From: Haplosporangium gracile | Taxonomy: Eukaryota > Mortierellomycota > Mortierellomycetes > Mortierellales > Mortierellaceae | DNA length: 64,000 nt | Direction: 5' to 3' | Assembly: GCA_015499985.1 (NCBI GenBank) | Contig: JAAAUF010000018.1 | Coordinates: forward strand, 1-64,000 | In this document: positions 44,581 through 58,853 of the stretch, piece after piece | Layout: each line of letters begins with the position of its first letter | How positions within the stretch are numbered: the stretch's first letter is position 1 | Program-made: the position numbers and the translations under genes | Notes under the pieces: generated by a model | Told to the model about the DNA's origin: nothing | The model's database searches: none | Seen by the model: the letters and a program-made list of their open reading frames with translations, nothing else

Positions 44581-44980
44581 TTTCAACTTCTTGCTTGCTG
44601 CTCCTATGGTCTTGCATCCGTCACGTGGAATATTGGTGCTTAGGGGCATTGTGACAAGAAGCTTTTTTTTTTTTTTTTTCTGGCCATCTGTGATTAATGG
44701 TCAAGGTGCCAGGAGAAAAAAATATTGACTTGCTTGATTGCTCGGGCACTCATAAGCCGACCCACTTTGCTCAATTGTTACTGGGTTGCTATCGCCAATA
44801 TGCAGCCAGATCGGACAAAGTAATAAGAAAGGTGGTTGTGATAATACGGAGAATGCCATTTATTACTCTATGGCTTGTTCACCCATGCACGCACCTCCTT
44901 TTTCACTTGAGAAATGACTCCTTTGTTTTTTGTCCCATGCACTTTTGATATTTCTGTTCACCATACTGCCTCCTCTTTGC

Positions 44981-45016
44981 TCTCCCTCATTTTCTTGCTC
45001 TCCCTCATTTTCTTGC
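44981..45016. repeat. exact 18-bp tandem duplication
   Basis: The 18-mer beginning TCTCCCTCATT and ending TTCTTGC occurs twice back to back with no mismatch, in non-coding DNA. Confidence 0.9.
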
Positions 45017-46516
45017 TATCTCCACTCTCGGAGCGAGTTTGATTTCTCCTTTTTTTTACGCACCCTAGACTGATTCTTATTATAAATGGACGATACGATG
45101 TCTTTAGAGTCAATGAATGGACGCGTCATGGCTTTTTTCCCTTGTCCTTTTCAATATCAGATATGGGGCGCTGTTCGTGTGATGTTTGGCCACCCCATCG
45201 GCAGTGTTGCTCAATTGCAAGTGCAGCTGCTCCCTGCCTTGCAACTCCACCCGACAAACCAACAGATAAACAAAATAAACAAACAAAAAAAGTGAGAGGG
45301 GGAGGGGAAAGCAACGACATAGATGGTCGCGTGCCCCGTGTCCCCACTTCTCACAAAAAAATCTTTTTGTAAAGGAGCAAAATGATTCGCACCCTTTCTC
45401 TCTTTCTCTCTCCTTCACCTTACTGACACACTTCTGCTTGAACTCTCGTAACAACCGTACACTTTTTTTTCTCACTTTCGTAACTCAACTTCAACAACAC
45501 GCACGCGTTTTCTTTCCCCTTTACACACGCACGCTCGCTCGCTTTGAAACTTTGCAATGGAGGTAATAGTTTGCCGCCATCTGAACACCATTTTACAAGT
45601 GGGATTGCTCTTGCCAGATTAAATGTGCACAACCATTGCAACCACGCACACACACGCGCGCCACCAGCAGGCTCAACGATTAGACAGCAACACCTTTCTG
45701 CCGCGCACCTCACACGGAGTAACAAAATAAAAAGAAACCAGGACACTATCACCAAAAACGAACCGCGCAGCACTCGAGTGTACAATGAAAGGAGCGCCAT
45801 CACACAGGGTCGCCTTTCAAGGATGTTTTCGATTAGCAGGTCGACCATTTTTTTTGTCTGTATGTGGGGAAGAGGACATGGACACACAGACGGCAGATAA
45901 AAAGCAAGCACAAATAATAAAAGCGCCATGTTCTCCATCACTGACTTACACACTAACCCTGTCATGTATTTTTTGCACTTAAAAAAAAAAAAGACGTCTG
46001 CGTGGACCGTTGTCGTTGCCAACTGATCTCCTCTCCCTTCTGCCGCGCAGACTCGACTGGATTTGTTTGCTACCATCACTCACCAGCGTTGTTGTTTATC
46101 AGTACAGTCTCTGACTGCTGAGACATCATCCTCACTCTTTTTTGTATTATCACCATCAATCACCTCCTTTCATTCAATTATTCATCACCCGAGTCAAATT
46201 TTATCCTTACTCTCCGACCCTTCTTTTTTATTTTCCTTGTTCTTCTTCCACCTTACTCCTCCCTTCCCTTCTCTCTCTCTCATTCCTCCTCGTCCCTTCT
46301 TCCTTCCTTCAACACTTGTGGTGTCGATTCACATCCGTCCTTACCTTTTTTCCCCTTCCTTCATCCCTCTTCCCACTTCTTTTCATTTTACAATCTTCCT
46401 CTTTTACTCCTAGGTTTCCTTTTCCCTCCTCCCCCTGGTCCTGACCAGTTCATCACTTGTCATTTCTCACAACCTTACATTCAAAAAGCACACTCTACCC
46501 GACTCCCTAACCGGCC

Positions 46517-49500
46517 ATGAATCCCAGTGTGCCCCAGGACGCCTCCACCAGCAATCTCAACAACAACAACAGCAACAACAACAACAACAACAACACCAGC
46601 GACGCCACCGATATACAACTTCTCACAGCCATCCCCACACGTATGAGCCACGCCTTGTCAAACCCATGCATCCCACGCCTTGGCAAACTACACCCGCAGC
46701 ACATTTAAAAAAATGACCCCGCCAACTTTTCTCTAACGCCATGAAATCCTTCCAACCCACTGCCCTTATGCTGATTAGATCTCTCCAAAGTACATAATGA
46801 TTCTATTCCCTTGTCCAACCCATTACGACATGCTGCCTCCATGTCCTCTGCATCATCAGGACAGTCGTCGTCGAGTCAGAGAGGACCAGGAGAGCAAGCA
46901 CAGGAGCAGAGTCAGTCGTCGCACAGTCATACCCATCACCATCACCACCACAGCAACTCGATGCCGCCAGCCTCCACTCCACTATTTCAACTTGTCAACT
47001 TTCCCAGTCGACTTGTCCTGGAGAACGTCTATCTTAATGGACTCCACTCATTGCGTCGATTTGGGATCAAGAACACGTCCCAGACGGATATTGTTGTCAA
47101 AATGAGATCCAGTCTGGGGCCTCAAATTTCCTTCCAGCTGACCAACGAAAACCTGCCCTTCGATCCAGGTATGCAAAAAAAAGTCCTACGTCTTTTCGCC
47201 TTTGATTTTGTGGGATGAATTCCAATGGTTCTATTTGTCGAGTGTGCATATTTAAGATGATCTGTGTGGTCCAAACACCTCATGCCCACACACACACACA
47301 CACAGACAGATACACATCCATGCAAGCACAACAATAGTTTCTCGATGTTATCAATCTTTACTACTTCTTTCTATTCACTTGATGTTCTGGGTTTTATTGT
47401 TGTGGGCTGCAGCAGCCCACTATTGTAAAGTAGCCAAATGCATTGCTCGACGCATCAGAATGGACGTTGATTGGCCCGTTGAAGCTGTACCTTCCCGTTC
47501 ATTGGCCGGATTTCCCTATTTTTCTTCATTCCCGTTCAAATCCTTCTTCCGTCAAGGCCTCGATACTCTTCCATCGCTCTTTTGGAACCTATCTCGGCTC
47601 TTATTTGATCGACTGACACTGATGATTTGTACCTCACTCTCTACTTTAGATACAACCGAAAGTCTGCTGCAAGTCATCTCGACCAACACAGCCGCGGCTG
47701 CCGAGGCTGGATCAACCGGACTGCAATTCAACCAACTTTTCAATCACGTCAACCTTATCGACGAAGTTACGGTTGCTGCTGGAGAGACCGAATACGTCAT
47801 ACTCGGATTTTTACCGGAACCCAAAGGAAAGAGCAGAAGAGGCACGTCGAACGCCAATGATGGAGCGAACAACTCGGGCAATGGCAGCGCCTTTGGAGAT
47901 GGTGTCCAGATCTACGACGATAGCCGGCAACGTGATATCTCGGCTAATGGACTGGCAAACGGCAGCAATATCGACAATGAAGAGTTTGATTCGAACGGCC
48001 AACAGACTGACAGCTTCGATGCCTTTGAGGTGAACGGTCTAGTCTTTTTTTTCGCGTACAAGATTATTACGATCTCAGCAGGATCCAAAGCTTCAGGCGA
48101 CGCCATAACGCAACCACACCCAGAATCAGAGTTGTCAGAATCTTCTCACTTCACCCACGCTATAACCGACCTGACCACAGGTTCCTCTGGAACTGCACCC
48201 TCAGCTACTCTTACCGGAGCAGGAAAAACTATGACTGGGAGCATGCTGGAACCCGGGAACAGTTCTTCAGTTGGACCCAGTACGGCACCTCACAAGGCTG
48301 ACTATCAACACACGGTCAAATTTCGCTCGACGGTGTGCCGATCGGTCCTCTACTCCGACATTGGCGAAACTGGCATTAACTTTGAAGACTGCGTCGCCAA
48401 TCAGGCGTACGTCAAGGACTTTACCATCTGGAACAGGAGTGAGATTCCGCTCTATTGGCAGCTCAACACGGTCGACGTTAGCAGTGCGTGCCGAGAGAAC
48501 TGGCTTCGCTTTGTCGACTACGAGGATTCGTATGGTGGAACTGGCGCAGAGGATGCAGCGGAACATGTCGAGGAGCAAGGTCAACACTCTAAAGCAGTCC
48601 AGTCCAAACCTATTCCCAGTTATGGCTACCGACGCATCCGCGTTATTTTCCGACCCAAGGGGAACGGTGACTTTCTGTTCGACCTTTTGCTCGAGAACCT
48701 GAACGATGCGAGCAACATTGAGGAGGTCACTATTCATGCAGCAGTGAGGGCAGTCTCGAGAGGAGAGGACACCCTGACAATATCATCAGGCAGTACAATG
48801 GATTTCGGTGATTGCTGCGCGGGTGTCTGGACACGACTTCCGCTTACGTTTACCAACACAGGATTGACACCGACGGAAATCCATTTGAAGGTCGAAGGCG
48901 CAGAGGTGGTGTTTGATATCCAAACCGAGGCCGCGACTGAGGTCTCTGATCCTTCAACGGATCTGTCAAAAGAGGGCAAGTTTCTTCTGGATCCCGATAT
49001 ACAGCCCAGCTGGTATGAGAGCTCCCGTCGGTCAGAGTCCTCAGCCAACACCGACCATCCGGATCACAGCAGCGTGGGCGGTCAAGTTGGTCGGAGTCGC
49101 CTTCGAGACTGGATGGAGGATGGGCCTCAATCACCTAATGCCCTCGGGTTCACGTCGTCTGCCCCCAGCGTGGCCGATTCAGCAGGAACAAAATTGGATC
49201 GTGTAGGACGCGAGCAAGGCTTGCTGGTCGAGTCTGGACCATCTTCCCCAGTCCTTTCCGATGGTTTTTTCCCCGAAAGCGTCCACCTCATCAACCCTAC
49301 CGTCGCCAGCTATCTTGCAGGTCAAGATCTTGCACGCCCGCTGAACGAAGGGACCGAGGATGACGGCGAATCAGAGGCGGATATGACAAGTGTTCAGGAC
49401 TCCTTGACAGCAGGCAATATGGTGAGCCACAGGAAGCGGCACAGCTTGCGGTCTATTTCCTTCTCTGGAGCTCAACGGGAGAAAGAGCTGATCCAAGCCC

Positions 49501-52500
49501 AGATGCATGCACCAAAGTCGCCTGTTCGAGGCAACCAATCAACGACTCGGATTGAGGAGCTGTTTGTCAAGCCAGGCAAGGAGAGGACCGTTATTGTCTC
49601 TTACCGCCCTGCTCGTGATACGTCCATTGAGGATTTTCAGGCAGGAAAGCTTTTGCGAAAGTCCTTCCGCATCATTGTCGCCTACGCTCCATGGGGCGGT
49701 CTCACCTCGACCGTGCCCTTTTCCGAGAACAGCCAGAGAGACCGCAAGATTGTGCAGTGCAAGGCTCGCGCATGTACATCGTTCGTGACCTTTGAGCCCA
49801 AGTCCTTGGACTTTGGAGACACAGACGTTGGGGCCCTCAAGTCGCTGCCGATCAAGCTGATGAACCAGTCAGAGATCCCCGCCGTTGTTCAGCTGGATTT
49901 CCAGAGTAAAGTTCTCAACTGCTCGCCATCGGGCGCCATCACTCTGCCACCCAAATCAAGCACGGAGCTCAAGCTCGACATTTACCCGCGCAAAGTCAAC
50001 CCGGATTACAGGAAGCAGCTTACACTGTTCAATTTTACGAATCGGGCGAATGACCAGATTATCGAAGTTCGATCTACCAACATCGACAAGAATCGGGTCA
50101 CCTTCCACTCGCTGTTCTACAGAGTTCTTTATCCAGGCGGGACCAACTTTTTGGATTTCGGCAACGTCGTCGTCGGAGGCATCAGCCTGCGGACCATCAC
50201 TATCTCGAACTTCACCAAGAACTGGCTGACTCTGGAAGTGACAACGAGTCTTTGCGGGGAGCTATCCGTGTATGAGCGTGCTCGAGAGCATCGAGATTAC
50301 TTGAACTTGAATAAGGTCAGCGGGCTGCTCTCAAACGATCAAGATATCCAACCCACTTTTCAAGCCGGCGTTCACAGCGTTGCGCATTCTCCAATGACGA
50401 GATCTGGTAAGGCCAGTGCCCTTTAACTTTGAACATGAGAGGATGATGAATCCGAGAGCACTGTAACTTACATTGCAGTTTTGAATTCCCACAACAATTA
50501 GGTGGATTATCAACTGTGGGGTCAGGAAGGGCTGTTCTTAACGATGGTTCAAAGCCGTCTCTGTTCAAGAGACGACAAGAACAACGTGAACAACACTCCA
50601 ATGCGACGTCAGAGTCAGGAACTCCCGCAGCAATCGGAGGAGGTGCTCTTGCTTCGTCTCTCGCTTTAAAGGCAAAGGCGATCCTTTTCCATGGAGATGT
50701 GTCCCAAGGTGCCAGTAGCTCCTCTGCTGGTTTTCTGGATCTAGCTACCAACAAACCGCGTGAGGTGAAAAAGATTACCAGACGTATCCCTACCATGAAG
50801 GAGCTGTTGGAGCCTACCACAAAGCCCAAGAGCAAGTCAACGGCTGACAGGTCCGGCAAGACTACTGGACCAGGCCAGGCGGACACGTCATCTCGGTCTC
50901 CTCGGTCGAATGCCACATCTCAACAGAGCTCTGGTGTAGCCATTGCAGACTCTTCCAAACGAGCGGACGCGATTACCACCTCTTCCTCCCAGCGGCAACA
51001 GGATCCAAAGACATTGCAGAGCGAAGGCACGCAGCAGGCGGGTACAGATAGCAAGCAACAGGAGCACTCCTTGTTGAGCGAGAGGACGCTGGAGAGCGTT
51101 TTGGCAGCGATGGATGCCAATTCGACAACAGGAGGATCCATGCTGTTTTATAAGCCCGCTGATGAGGAGCGATACGTCAAAGAGAAGATGAAGTTGACGA
51201 GAGAACTCCAGAACGCCATTGCCAGTGGAGAATTAGCGCCCATTTCTGTGGTGAGCGTGCCTCCAGAAACAGAACACCAGCTCGTTGTCCTGTTCACGCC
51301 CTCTTCAACCTTCCGTGACCATATCAAGGGTATCCCGAAGAACCAGGACGCTCGCATCTACCTGAGACTTGTGGACTTTGACCAGGAGACCGTTGCGAAC
51401 AACCCTCAGTTCAGGCCACTATTGGACGGAGATCTAAGCCAGATTCCTCTGCGTGAGATCATGGTCCGATCGTCGCTTGTCAGGAGCATCATGGACTTGG
51501 GCCAGAACAATATCAACTTTGGCAACATGGACAAGGGCGAGAAGCGGACCAAAACAATCGTCATCCAGAACCGTAGCAAGGAGCCTTTACTCTACCACAT
51601 CCGCAAATCTGGATCCATCGCGTCAGGTGATATTGTTCTCGGCAACGGCAAGAGCGGCGTCGTCCGAGGCTACAGCAAGAAGGAGGTTGACTTTATCTTT
51701 GAGCCGTCACTGTCGGGACTGTACCACGAGAGGCTGGTGATCGAGAATATTCAAGATCCCGAGAGCAGCCGCGTGCTGAGTGTCAAGGCCAATATCCGGA
51801 AGCCTAAGCACTTTTCGATCGACTGTCCAGAGGTCGACTTTGGAACCTGTTCTGTCGATTACAAGACGGAATCCAAGCGTATCACGGTGACAAACTCGAC
51901 CAAGCAGACCAGGACCTTTGAGGTTCGTGTCGACCCCCACGAGATGATGCCGCTCGCTACTGGAACGCACCTCGGTGGCGAAATTGAATTTACTCTCGAA
52001 GATGACCCCGCTGGCCAGGCTGTTGTCACCAAGGAGATGGAAGACGAGATTGAGATCCTGGAACAAAAACTCAAGATTGCCAAGCGAAAGGGTCGCGATG
52101 ACAAGGTCAAGAAAGTCACTGCTCGATTGAGTCTTCTCCGGAAAGGCGGTGTCGAGGATAAACTGGAATCGCCCAAACCAGCAGGTAAAGAAAAGCAAGC
52201 AAATGGACATGTTAAATATTAATATTGTACGCGTACGGAATCTAACATGTTTGCTATTTTGTCAACAACAATTTTTAATGCTAGATGATGTAACACCTAC
52301 TCAGGAGAAGATATTGGAGTTTGCCAAACCAGACCAGCTCAGTTCGCCACTTGTAGACTCTGTCACTAAGGGTACAGCTTCGACCACCCCAACCTCAGCG
52401 ACCCCTACCACGACACCCACGGTCAAGGACACGTCAAAGTTTAAACGCACGGATCATTCGATTGTGTTTACACTGGAGGGAGGAAAGACCAAGTCCGTCT

Positions 52501-55500
52501 CGGCTTATTTCACAGCGTTACGTGACCCAGTCTTTGCCTCCAATGGCATCGCCGATAAGGAACGCACCCGGCTACAAGGAAAGATCTACGTTCACGAGCA
52601 CAAAAACAGGGATATTTGTCGTGAAGTGATGTTCATTGCTACAGTCGAGCCCCAGTCTGCACCTGAGGGAAATGCTGTTGTAGATCCGCGAACGCCGATC
52701 TCGCCTGGACCAGTCGCGGACGACAATACTGCTAAGAAGGCGTCCAAGAAAGCAGCCGCTGCCAAGGAGGTGAAAGCGGAAGAGAACGTTGTCAAAAAGG
52801 CAGTAAGCTCCGCTGATGTCGAAGGTGAAGCATCCATCCAGGAGCCAGAGCCCCCAGTTGAACACCTAGTGTTATCGCCGTCAGAGTTTGACGGAGGTAA
52901 GGTCGAGCTTGACCAGAAGAGCACCTTCTATTTCAAGTTATCCAACACCTCCGAGCGTCCTTTGCCATACCGCATCGATCTTTCTACCGGTGCCCGTGGC
53001 GGTGTCTCGCGATTTGTGCTGGAGGAGTATGAACTAGCTGGGTCCTTGGGGCCGAAGGAGGCGAAGCGGATCATGTTTGGCTACCTGACACACGAACTTG
53101 GACGACTTCGGGACTCGCTTCGGGTGATCAACCTTGTCACGCAGACGTCGCACGACTTTGTTTTCACTTGCTATTCTCACCGAGTGCAATATCTGGCCTT
53201 CCCTTCCCTGGACGAATCCATGAAGCTGGACCTTGGTCACTGCTATGTCGACACCGGGCGCAAGTACTCTCAAGTGACACCGCTCCTAGTCGAGAACATC
53301 ACGGATGATGATGTCTACATTGCGTGTGCTTCCAACTTGGCCCAGCAAGTGGGGATTTACCTTGACGAGCAGGCGGAGAAGGGTCAAGTCACCCGGACGC
53401 TCCTGAAAAAGCGGAGCATGCTCACTGTTTGGGTCGCCGTCCAACCCAACCTGCTTGGAGGTATTGCTGGAGGAAACTCGAGCCGCCGGGCGGCCACCTC
53501 CTCTAGTGGTCTCAGCTCGACCTCACAGGACCGAGACAGCGAGTGCCGTACGTTGGTCGGAGGCATCAAGTTTTCTGTATCTATCCCAGATGCGTCTGCT
53601 TTTGAGGATACCGAGGAGACCCTTTCTCAGGTCCTGTCCCAGACAGTCAAGTTTACCTCTGTCATTGGTCGCTCTATCCTCTCGGTCTCGGACACACTCC
53701 TCAACCTTGGGTGGACGCCAGAAGTGGGCCGACCTGTGTACGGGTCATTCACGCTCCAGAACATGTCCAGTCGTCTGCCGCTGGATTTTCAGATCGAGTC
53801 GCTCTCTGGCAACATCATTTTGGATCGGACAGGCGGAATCTTGGATGGCTGGGAGGTCGACACTAGGAGGCCTGGAACGCACGACCATTTGGACAGAGAT
53901 CAACCCAAGGACGGCGAGGACGACGATGACGACAACGACCCATCTGAGGTTGCCCCAACTGATCGTTCACGTCTCTGGATCAGTTTCCGTTTTACCGCGT
54001 CGACTCCCGACCTTTTTACCGATACGATTCTGGTGACCAACAAGAACAATTGCTCTCAAAAGATTCACATCAAGGTTCGCCTTTTTGTCGATCCTGGTCG
54101 ACTGTCAACGATTTTACACGGCCCAGGCTACACTTGTCCCATGTCGGTGGATGAGTCGCAGGATGATCTGGAGGCCAAACCCGGCGTTCCTCGAGAGGGC
54201 CTTACTCTTCCTAACCTTTCGTGGGAGGATGTCTATGTCAGTGTTGCTAATGATGGGGATGCTGGCGGACAGGAGAGCCGGGCTTTGGTCGCACTTCAAC
54301 CCCAACTTGGTCAGAAGGATGCTAGGGTTGATGATCGTTGGGTTGAACTACTGAATGGTGGCGACGAAGCGATGGAGCTTGTACCTCTTTGCGACATCAC
54401 TGCGGACACTATTTGGGAGTATGGAAGCCCGCCATCGTCACTGGAACCCCTATCCGAAGCTGTCACCAAGGCAATCGACGGATTTGACGTTTGTGGTTCT
54501 ATCATCCGGCTTGCCCCTGGTCAAAAAGTTCGCCTGGCCATCTCTTGTCCTGCACCAGAATTGTCTGCCAACGATACCCAGCAGCTCCAGTCAGGAGAGA
54601 ATGTCGCTTTGGCGGGCACTCTGATGGTTGTGGATCGTATCAGGGATCAGGTCATGAAGGTGCTGGGGTTGTCGTCCTCGTTCGGTGTTTCCTACGCCGA
54701 GGTGGTGCCATTGTCGACAGATCTCGGGAAAATCGGTTACTACAACTCCTGGAACCCGGTCAAGATCAACTTTGAGGTCAAGAATTCCAGCGAGATCCCC
54801 CTCTTTTATGAGATTGTCCTTCAGGATTACATGGATCTTGCCCCTATTCGCTCGACGACGACAGAGGGGGAAGGCGTCCGTCCTCACTCGCCTGTCATTG
54901 GAACTAAGAGGAGAATCCGCTCACATGGCACGGATTCAATCGAGGTCCTTTTGGATTCCAGGAGAATTGAGAATTTTGAAATCGGGCGCCGTATCTTCCC
55001 CATCCGGATCCTCAACCTCTACAATCCTCTGAATGAGCCTGTGTTCAACGTGAGCGCCGTTCTGACAGAGTTCGAACTTGGATTTGACCGACTCACAGAC
55101 GGCACTCTGGTACTGCCCCCATTGACCCATCCTTTACCGTCATCTGCTCTTCCCTGCGATGCCTGGTTCTCGATTACGAACAAGTCACTGGAGGACGTCA
55201 AGTTTGAGATCGGAGCGACCCTCTCGCCAGACGTTACTGACTATGTGCATCTGGACGTCCTATCTCGCTTCTCGAATTCACCACTCCGTGGTAGTATTAC
55301 CCTCAGCTCACGCGGATCGATCGGCGTACGTATCCTTGCCTTCCCGAAGGAGGGCTCTCGTTTGCCAAGCGATACTGCAGCCCTCTGCACCCCTGATGGG
55401 TTGACATTTGGTAACCTTTGGGTCTCCACAAAGCCCATGACTGCCGAGGAGGAGACGACGACCAAGAGGTTTGCTCAGAACATTCCTATCCGCGGCGCTT

Positions 55501-58500
55501 TGGTGGAAGGATCCATGTTTTCGCTCTCGACTCAAAGGATCGTTTTCAGGAGTTTGATGGAGTCTTCCGACTATGAAGATGACAGCGACGATGAACAACT
55601 CTCTGTTCCCGACTCTGCGGCTCTTTCTTCATCCAAGGATGTATCAGACGACGGCATGGGATCAGACGTGCAGAAAGCGATCATCACTGTGTCAAACTTG
55701 TCGATAACCTTCCCACTCGAGTTCCAGATGACGTTGGAGGGCCCTATGGAGTACCCAGCGGCCGAGATCATTAGGGTAACACCTCTGGACAACAACAACT
55801 GCGGTATCGTTGAGGCGGGCCAGCAGCTTAAGCTGGTGGTGGAGCTCATTGATCCTCACTTGATTATCTCGGAGGACATCAAACTGTACATCCGGAACCT
55901 GAACTCCAAGCTCGGTCAGCAGCAACGTGTCTTGATCAGCCTCGTGTCTGACAATCGGGAGCATCGAAAGCCTACTAAGAAGCAGGCCACCGAGGACGAA
56001 CGGATCGACCCCCACCACCACCAAAACAAGTTAGAGGAACCCGCCGTGGCAAACCTGACTGGCGGCTCACCCAATCTAACCCAGCCCTCAGGCGCGACTG
56101 AAGCGGACGCGAGCGCGCTGCAACCTGTCATATTGCTACGAGGATGTAAGCGTATCGACTCTGGTGATGCATCTGGCGGTCGGTATGAACTAGATCTTGG
56201 ACAACAAGACATGGGATCAGCGAACGTGCTTCGCAAACTGGTCTTAGAGAACCCTGGATATGATAGAGTTTCGTACAGGATCAAGACGATTTCTGCATTG
56301 GATAAAAACTGGATCAAGATTAGCCGACCGGATGGAACGCTTGAGCCACCTTCGGAGGACCAGCTGTCGGCCGGATCGTCCTCTGTCCACACGATCACAC
56401 TAGGATTTGTCACCAATGTCCGGAACGTCTTTTCCACGTATTTACTAATCGAGAACGTAGACAACCCCGGTGACACTAAGACGATTCGAGTGACGATGGA
56501 GGTGGTTGCACGTCAGAACCTTCGGCGGGTGACTAAGGGCAACGAAGCGAACAACAGAGTCTTTGACGTGTTTGTGAACGGAATCGACCAGAAGAACTCG
56601 TCGACGATCGACATGAAAAATCTCTTTTATGGGTCCGAGTACACCGCCAGGAGCATGGTTGTTTACAACCGAGAAAGTGTCCCCATGGAGTTTACCGTAA
56701 GTTTTGACACTCTTTCTCGATTTCTGATATCACTTCTTTGGCGATTCATGTAGTAACGCATTTTTATATTGATTGTTTCAATACTAGTTCAAATCAAACT
56801 TGTCACCTTCGGATACGACCGAGATATTGTTCTCGACATCACGAACGTCTGCAAAATTGTTCAAGACGTTGACTGTTCCCTCGGAAAACCATGTCCGCGT
56901 CTACCTTCGCTTCTTTCCTCGCCCGTCGGTAGCCATTCAGGCGGCAATTGACAACGGAGAGAGCCGGGACCCAGATGAGATGGAGCTCAAGACCGTTGAG
57001 ATTTACATCAACTGCCGACTTGTTAAAGATTACCAGCAGGTCGTTCTCCTCACTGCAGAGTGCTACATGCCTGCAGTTCGCGTCGACTGGCAAGACTCCG
57101 TTTCATTCGTTGGTAAGGCTAACCGCCAATGGGAGGTAAAGAATACTGTTTTCTCAAGTTATTCGTTGCGATCGCTTGTGACTAACCGACATTCAATATT
57201 GGCATTGTATAGGGCGTTTCTCCCGCGAGTCGTCTGGATCGGCCGAGAATATAGATGAATGGAAGATCTCTTTCAAGGAGGATTACCGAATCCTGGGTAT
57301 CTCCAACTTGCTCCAAATCCCTCTCGAATACGAGATTGTGAACGATACGATGTATTTCAACCTTGAGTATCCAGAGCCGGACAAGGTGGTCGACGGGTTG
57401 GACAAGCACGAGATCCGCGTCGTCCCGAACGCTAAAGCTCTCCTCCGAAACGCAGAGAACTTTAGAAGGGTAAGTTGTCTGTTTCAAATGCTCCTACTCT
57501 ACCTTTTTAAGGGATTTCCCATTTCAGAGTTATTAATACATCACCGTTTTTAATATTGTAGGAGAAATACGTTCAGGAAAACATCACTATTTACAATCGC
57601 AACCGCCCTCTGGAGAACTATTGGATTCCGCTTCGACTCAGTTTTGGAAACGTCTCGAACTTCCAGCTGTCTTCTGGGTACAAGAGCTCGTATGCCTTCG
57701 GTATGATTGAGCAACACGTGGTCAACTTTCTCAGCAACTTTAACTCGCATGCAGTCCTCGTCAACATGGGCAGCAGCTGTTTCCCTGGAGCAGTCTCGAC
57801 AACGGGTGCAGGCAATGGATTGGTTTCGGGCACAAGCAGCAGTTTCAGTCTGGCATCTATTGGACTCGGATCTGACCGTAGTTCCAGTCCAGGATCGACT
57901 CAATCGTCTCCTTTGTTGTTGAGCAGTGGCCTGACGACACTTATTTCGCCGCCAAACTCTGGTCCTGTTGCTGGCATGCTGGGTTTGGGAAGGAGCACGT
58001 CGCCTCTGGCAGCAACTACTTCAGGTTTTCACCAACCTTCACACCATCCCCATTACCAGAGCGCAGAGGCACAGGAAACGCAGCGCAAGTTGATCGATCT
58101 CGAGTTCCAGTACCACTATGTGGTCGATCAATTGGTCTACTACAGTACGATCAAGACGGGAGAAAACTTTTTCCAGTTGGCTAGTCTGTTGTTTTGCAGT
58201 CTGCTGGGCAACCGAATTTTCCAGATTTGGTCGCCAGCATATCTCAAGGATCCCCGCGCAACATCAACGGCGGCCACGAGCGGTAGCTCGGGATCAGGAT
58301 CAGGATCAGGAGCCGGCAATAGTATGGCTATTCCTGGGGCCCAGTCGGGATCGGGTGGAAACGGAAGAGGTGGCGGGCCGGAGAACGAGGAGCATGGTGA
58401 CAGAATGCCTTATCAGACTGGAGCGAATGGGTTTACTATGCAGAGCCATAGCGGGAACTACCACCACCAGCACAATGTACAACAGCAACAGCATCAACTG

Positions 58501-58680
58501 CCTCACCCCTTGTACCGCACACAAGGGGATGATGGCAACGAGGAGACGTCGCTTCGAGTGTGGCCGCAGTCATTGAGGAAGTGGGTAGAGGCATTGGATT
58601 ACTTTGTCTCGTTCTTCCCGTACCACGCACGACAGTTGGAAACGCTCAAGGCCTTGCACCATAGCCTCATCTCGACGTAG
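46517..58680 (+). CDS. giant multi-ASH/MSP-like domain protein (3688 aa), 8 exons
   Basis: Coding joins: 46517-46640, 46779-47168, 47650-50406, 50502-52184, 52285-56696, 56788-57112, 57213-57469, 57562-58680; donors GTATGA, GTATGC, GTAAGG, GTAAAG, GTAAGT, GTAAGG, GTAAGT, all acceptors AG, phases consistent. After an Asn-rich N-terminus the protein is built from about fifteen divergent beta-sandwich repeats with the ASH/MSP pattern of a DFG-like strand followed by a TITIxN-x(S/T) strand, for example SLDFGDTDVGALKSLPIKLM, NINFGNMDKGEKRTKTIVIQ and FLDFGNVVVGGISLRTITIS. Repeats are joined by Ser-rich or acidic linkers, one with a Lys/Ala/Glu stretch. The C-terminal third lacks repeats and contains EFQYHYVVDQLVYYST and a Gly/Ser-rich part. 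ASH repeats occur in HYDIN, Cep192/SPD-2, TMEM131 and DLEC1-like proteins. No orthologue can be named from sequence alone. No membrane helix is evident apart from a short hydrophobic VFFFAYKII stretch. Confidence 0.85.
46555..46597 (+). repeat. coding AAC repeat (poly-Asn)
   Basis: AAC repeat with one AGC interruption encoding about 12 Asn and a Ser near the N-terminus of the giant ASH protein. Confidence 0.9.
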
Positions 58681-58853
58681 TAGTAAGATGTTAAGATTGA
58701 AAAAGAGGAGAGTAATGTACTTTTAGCAAACAAGAATTAAACCGTCCAGTGTGTGGAAAAGACGAGACTCTACTACATGCATGCTGAATGAAGTTTGTAC
58801 AAACTTTAATGAAATATCGAGAAAAAATATATGGATTTAATTGAAGCGACGCC

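Larger units (their letters stand above)
43913..46516. other. long intergenic region between divergent MAPKKK and giant ASH gene
   Basis: About 2.6 kb. It contains the CT-rich (coding-strand) leader of the kinase gene, a T17-19 run near 44664, a cluster of TCCAGTCC-like words (about 44535-44580), and an exact 18-bp direct duplication (44981-45016). The last 400 bp before 46517 is pyrimidine-rich plus strand, like a leader. No conserved coding sequence is seen; small frames are AT-rich or repetitive. Confidence 0.5.

Noticed and set aside
48030..48081. Possible 52-bp intron (GTGAAC to CTCAGCAG) in exon 3 of the giant gene
   Set aside because: Removing it breaks the frame; all nearby AG sites give the same problem, so the frame is kept open here.
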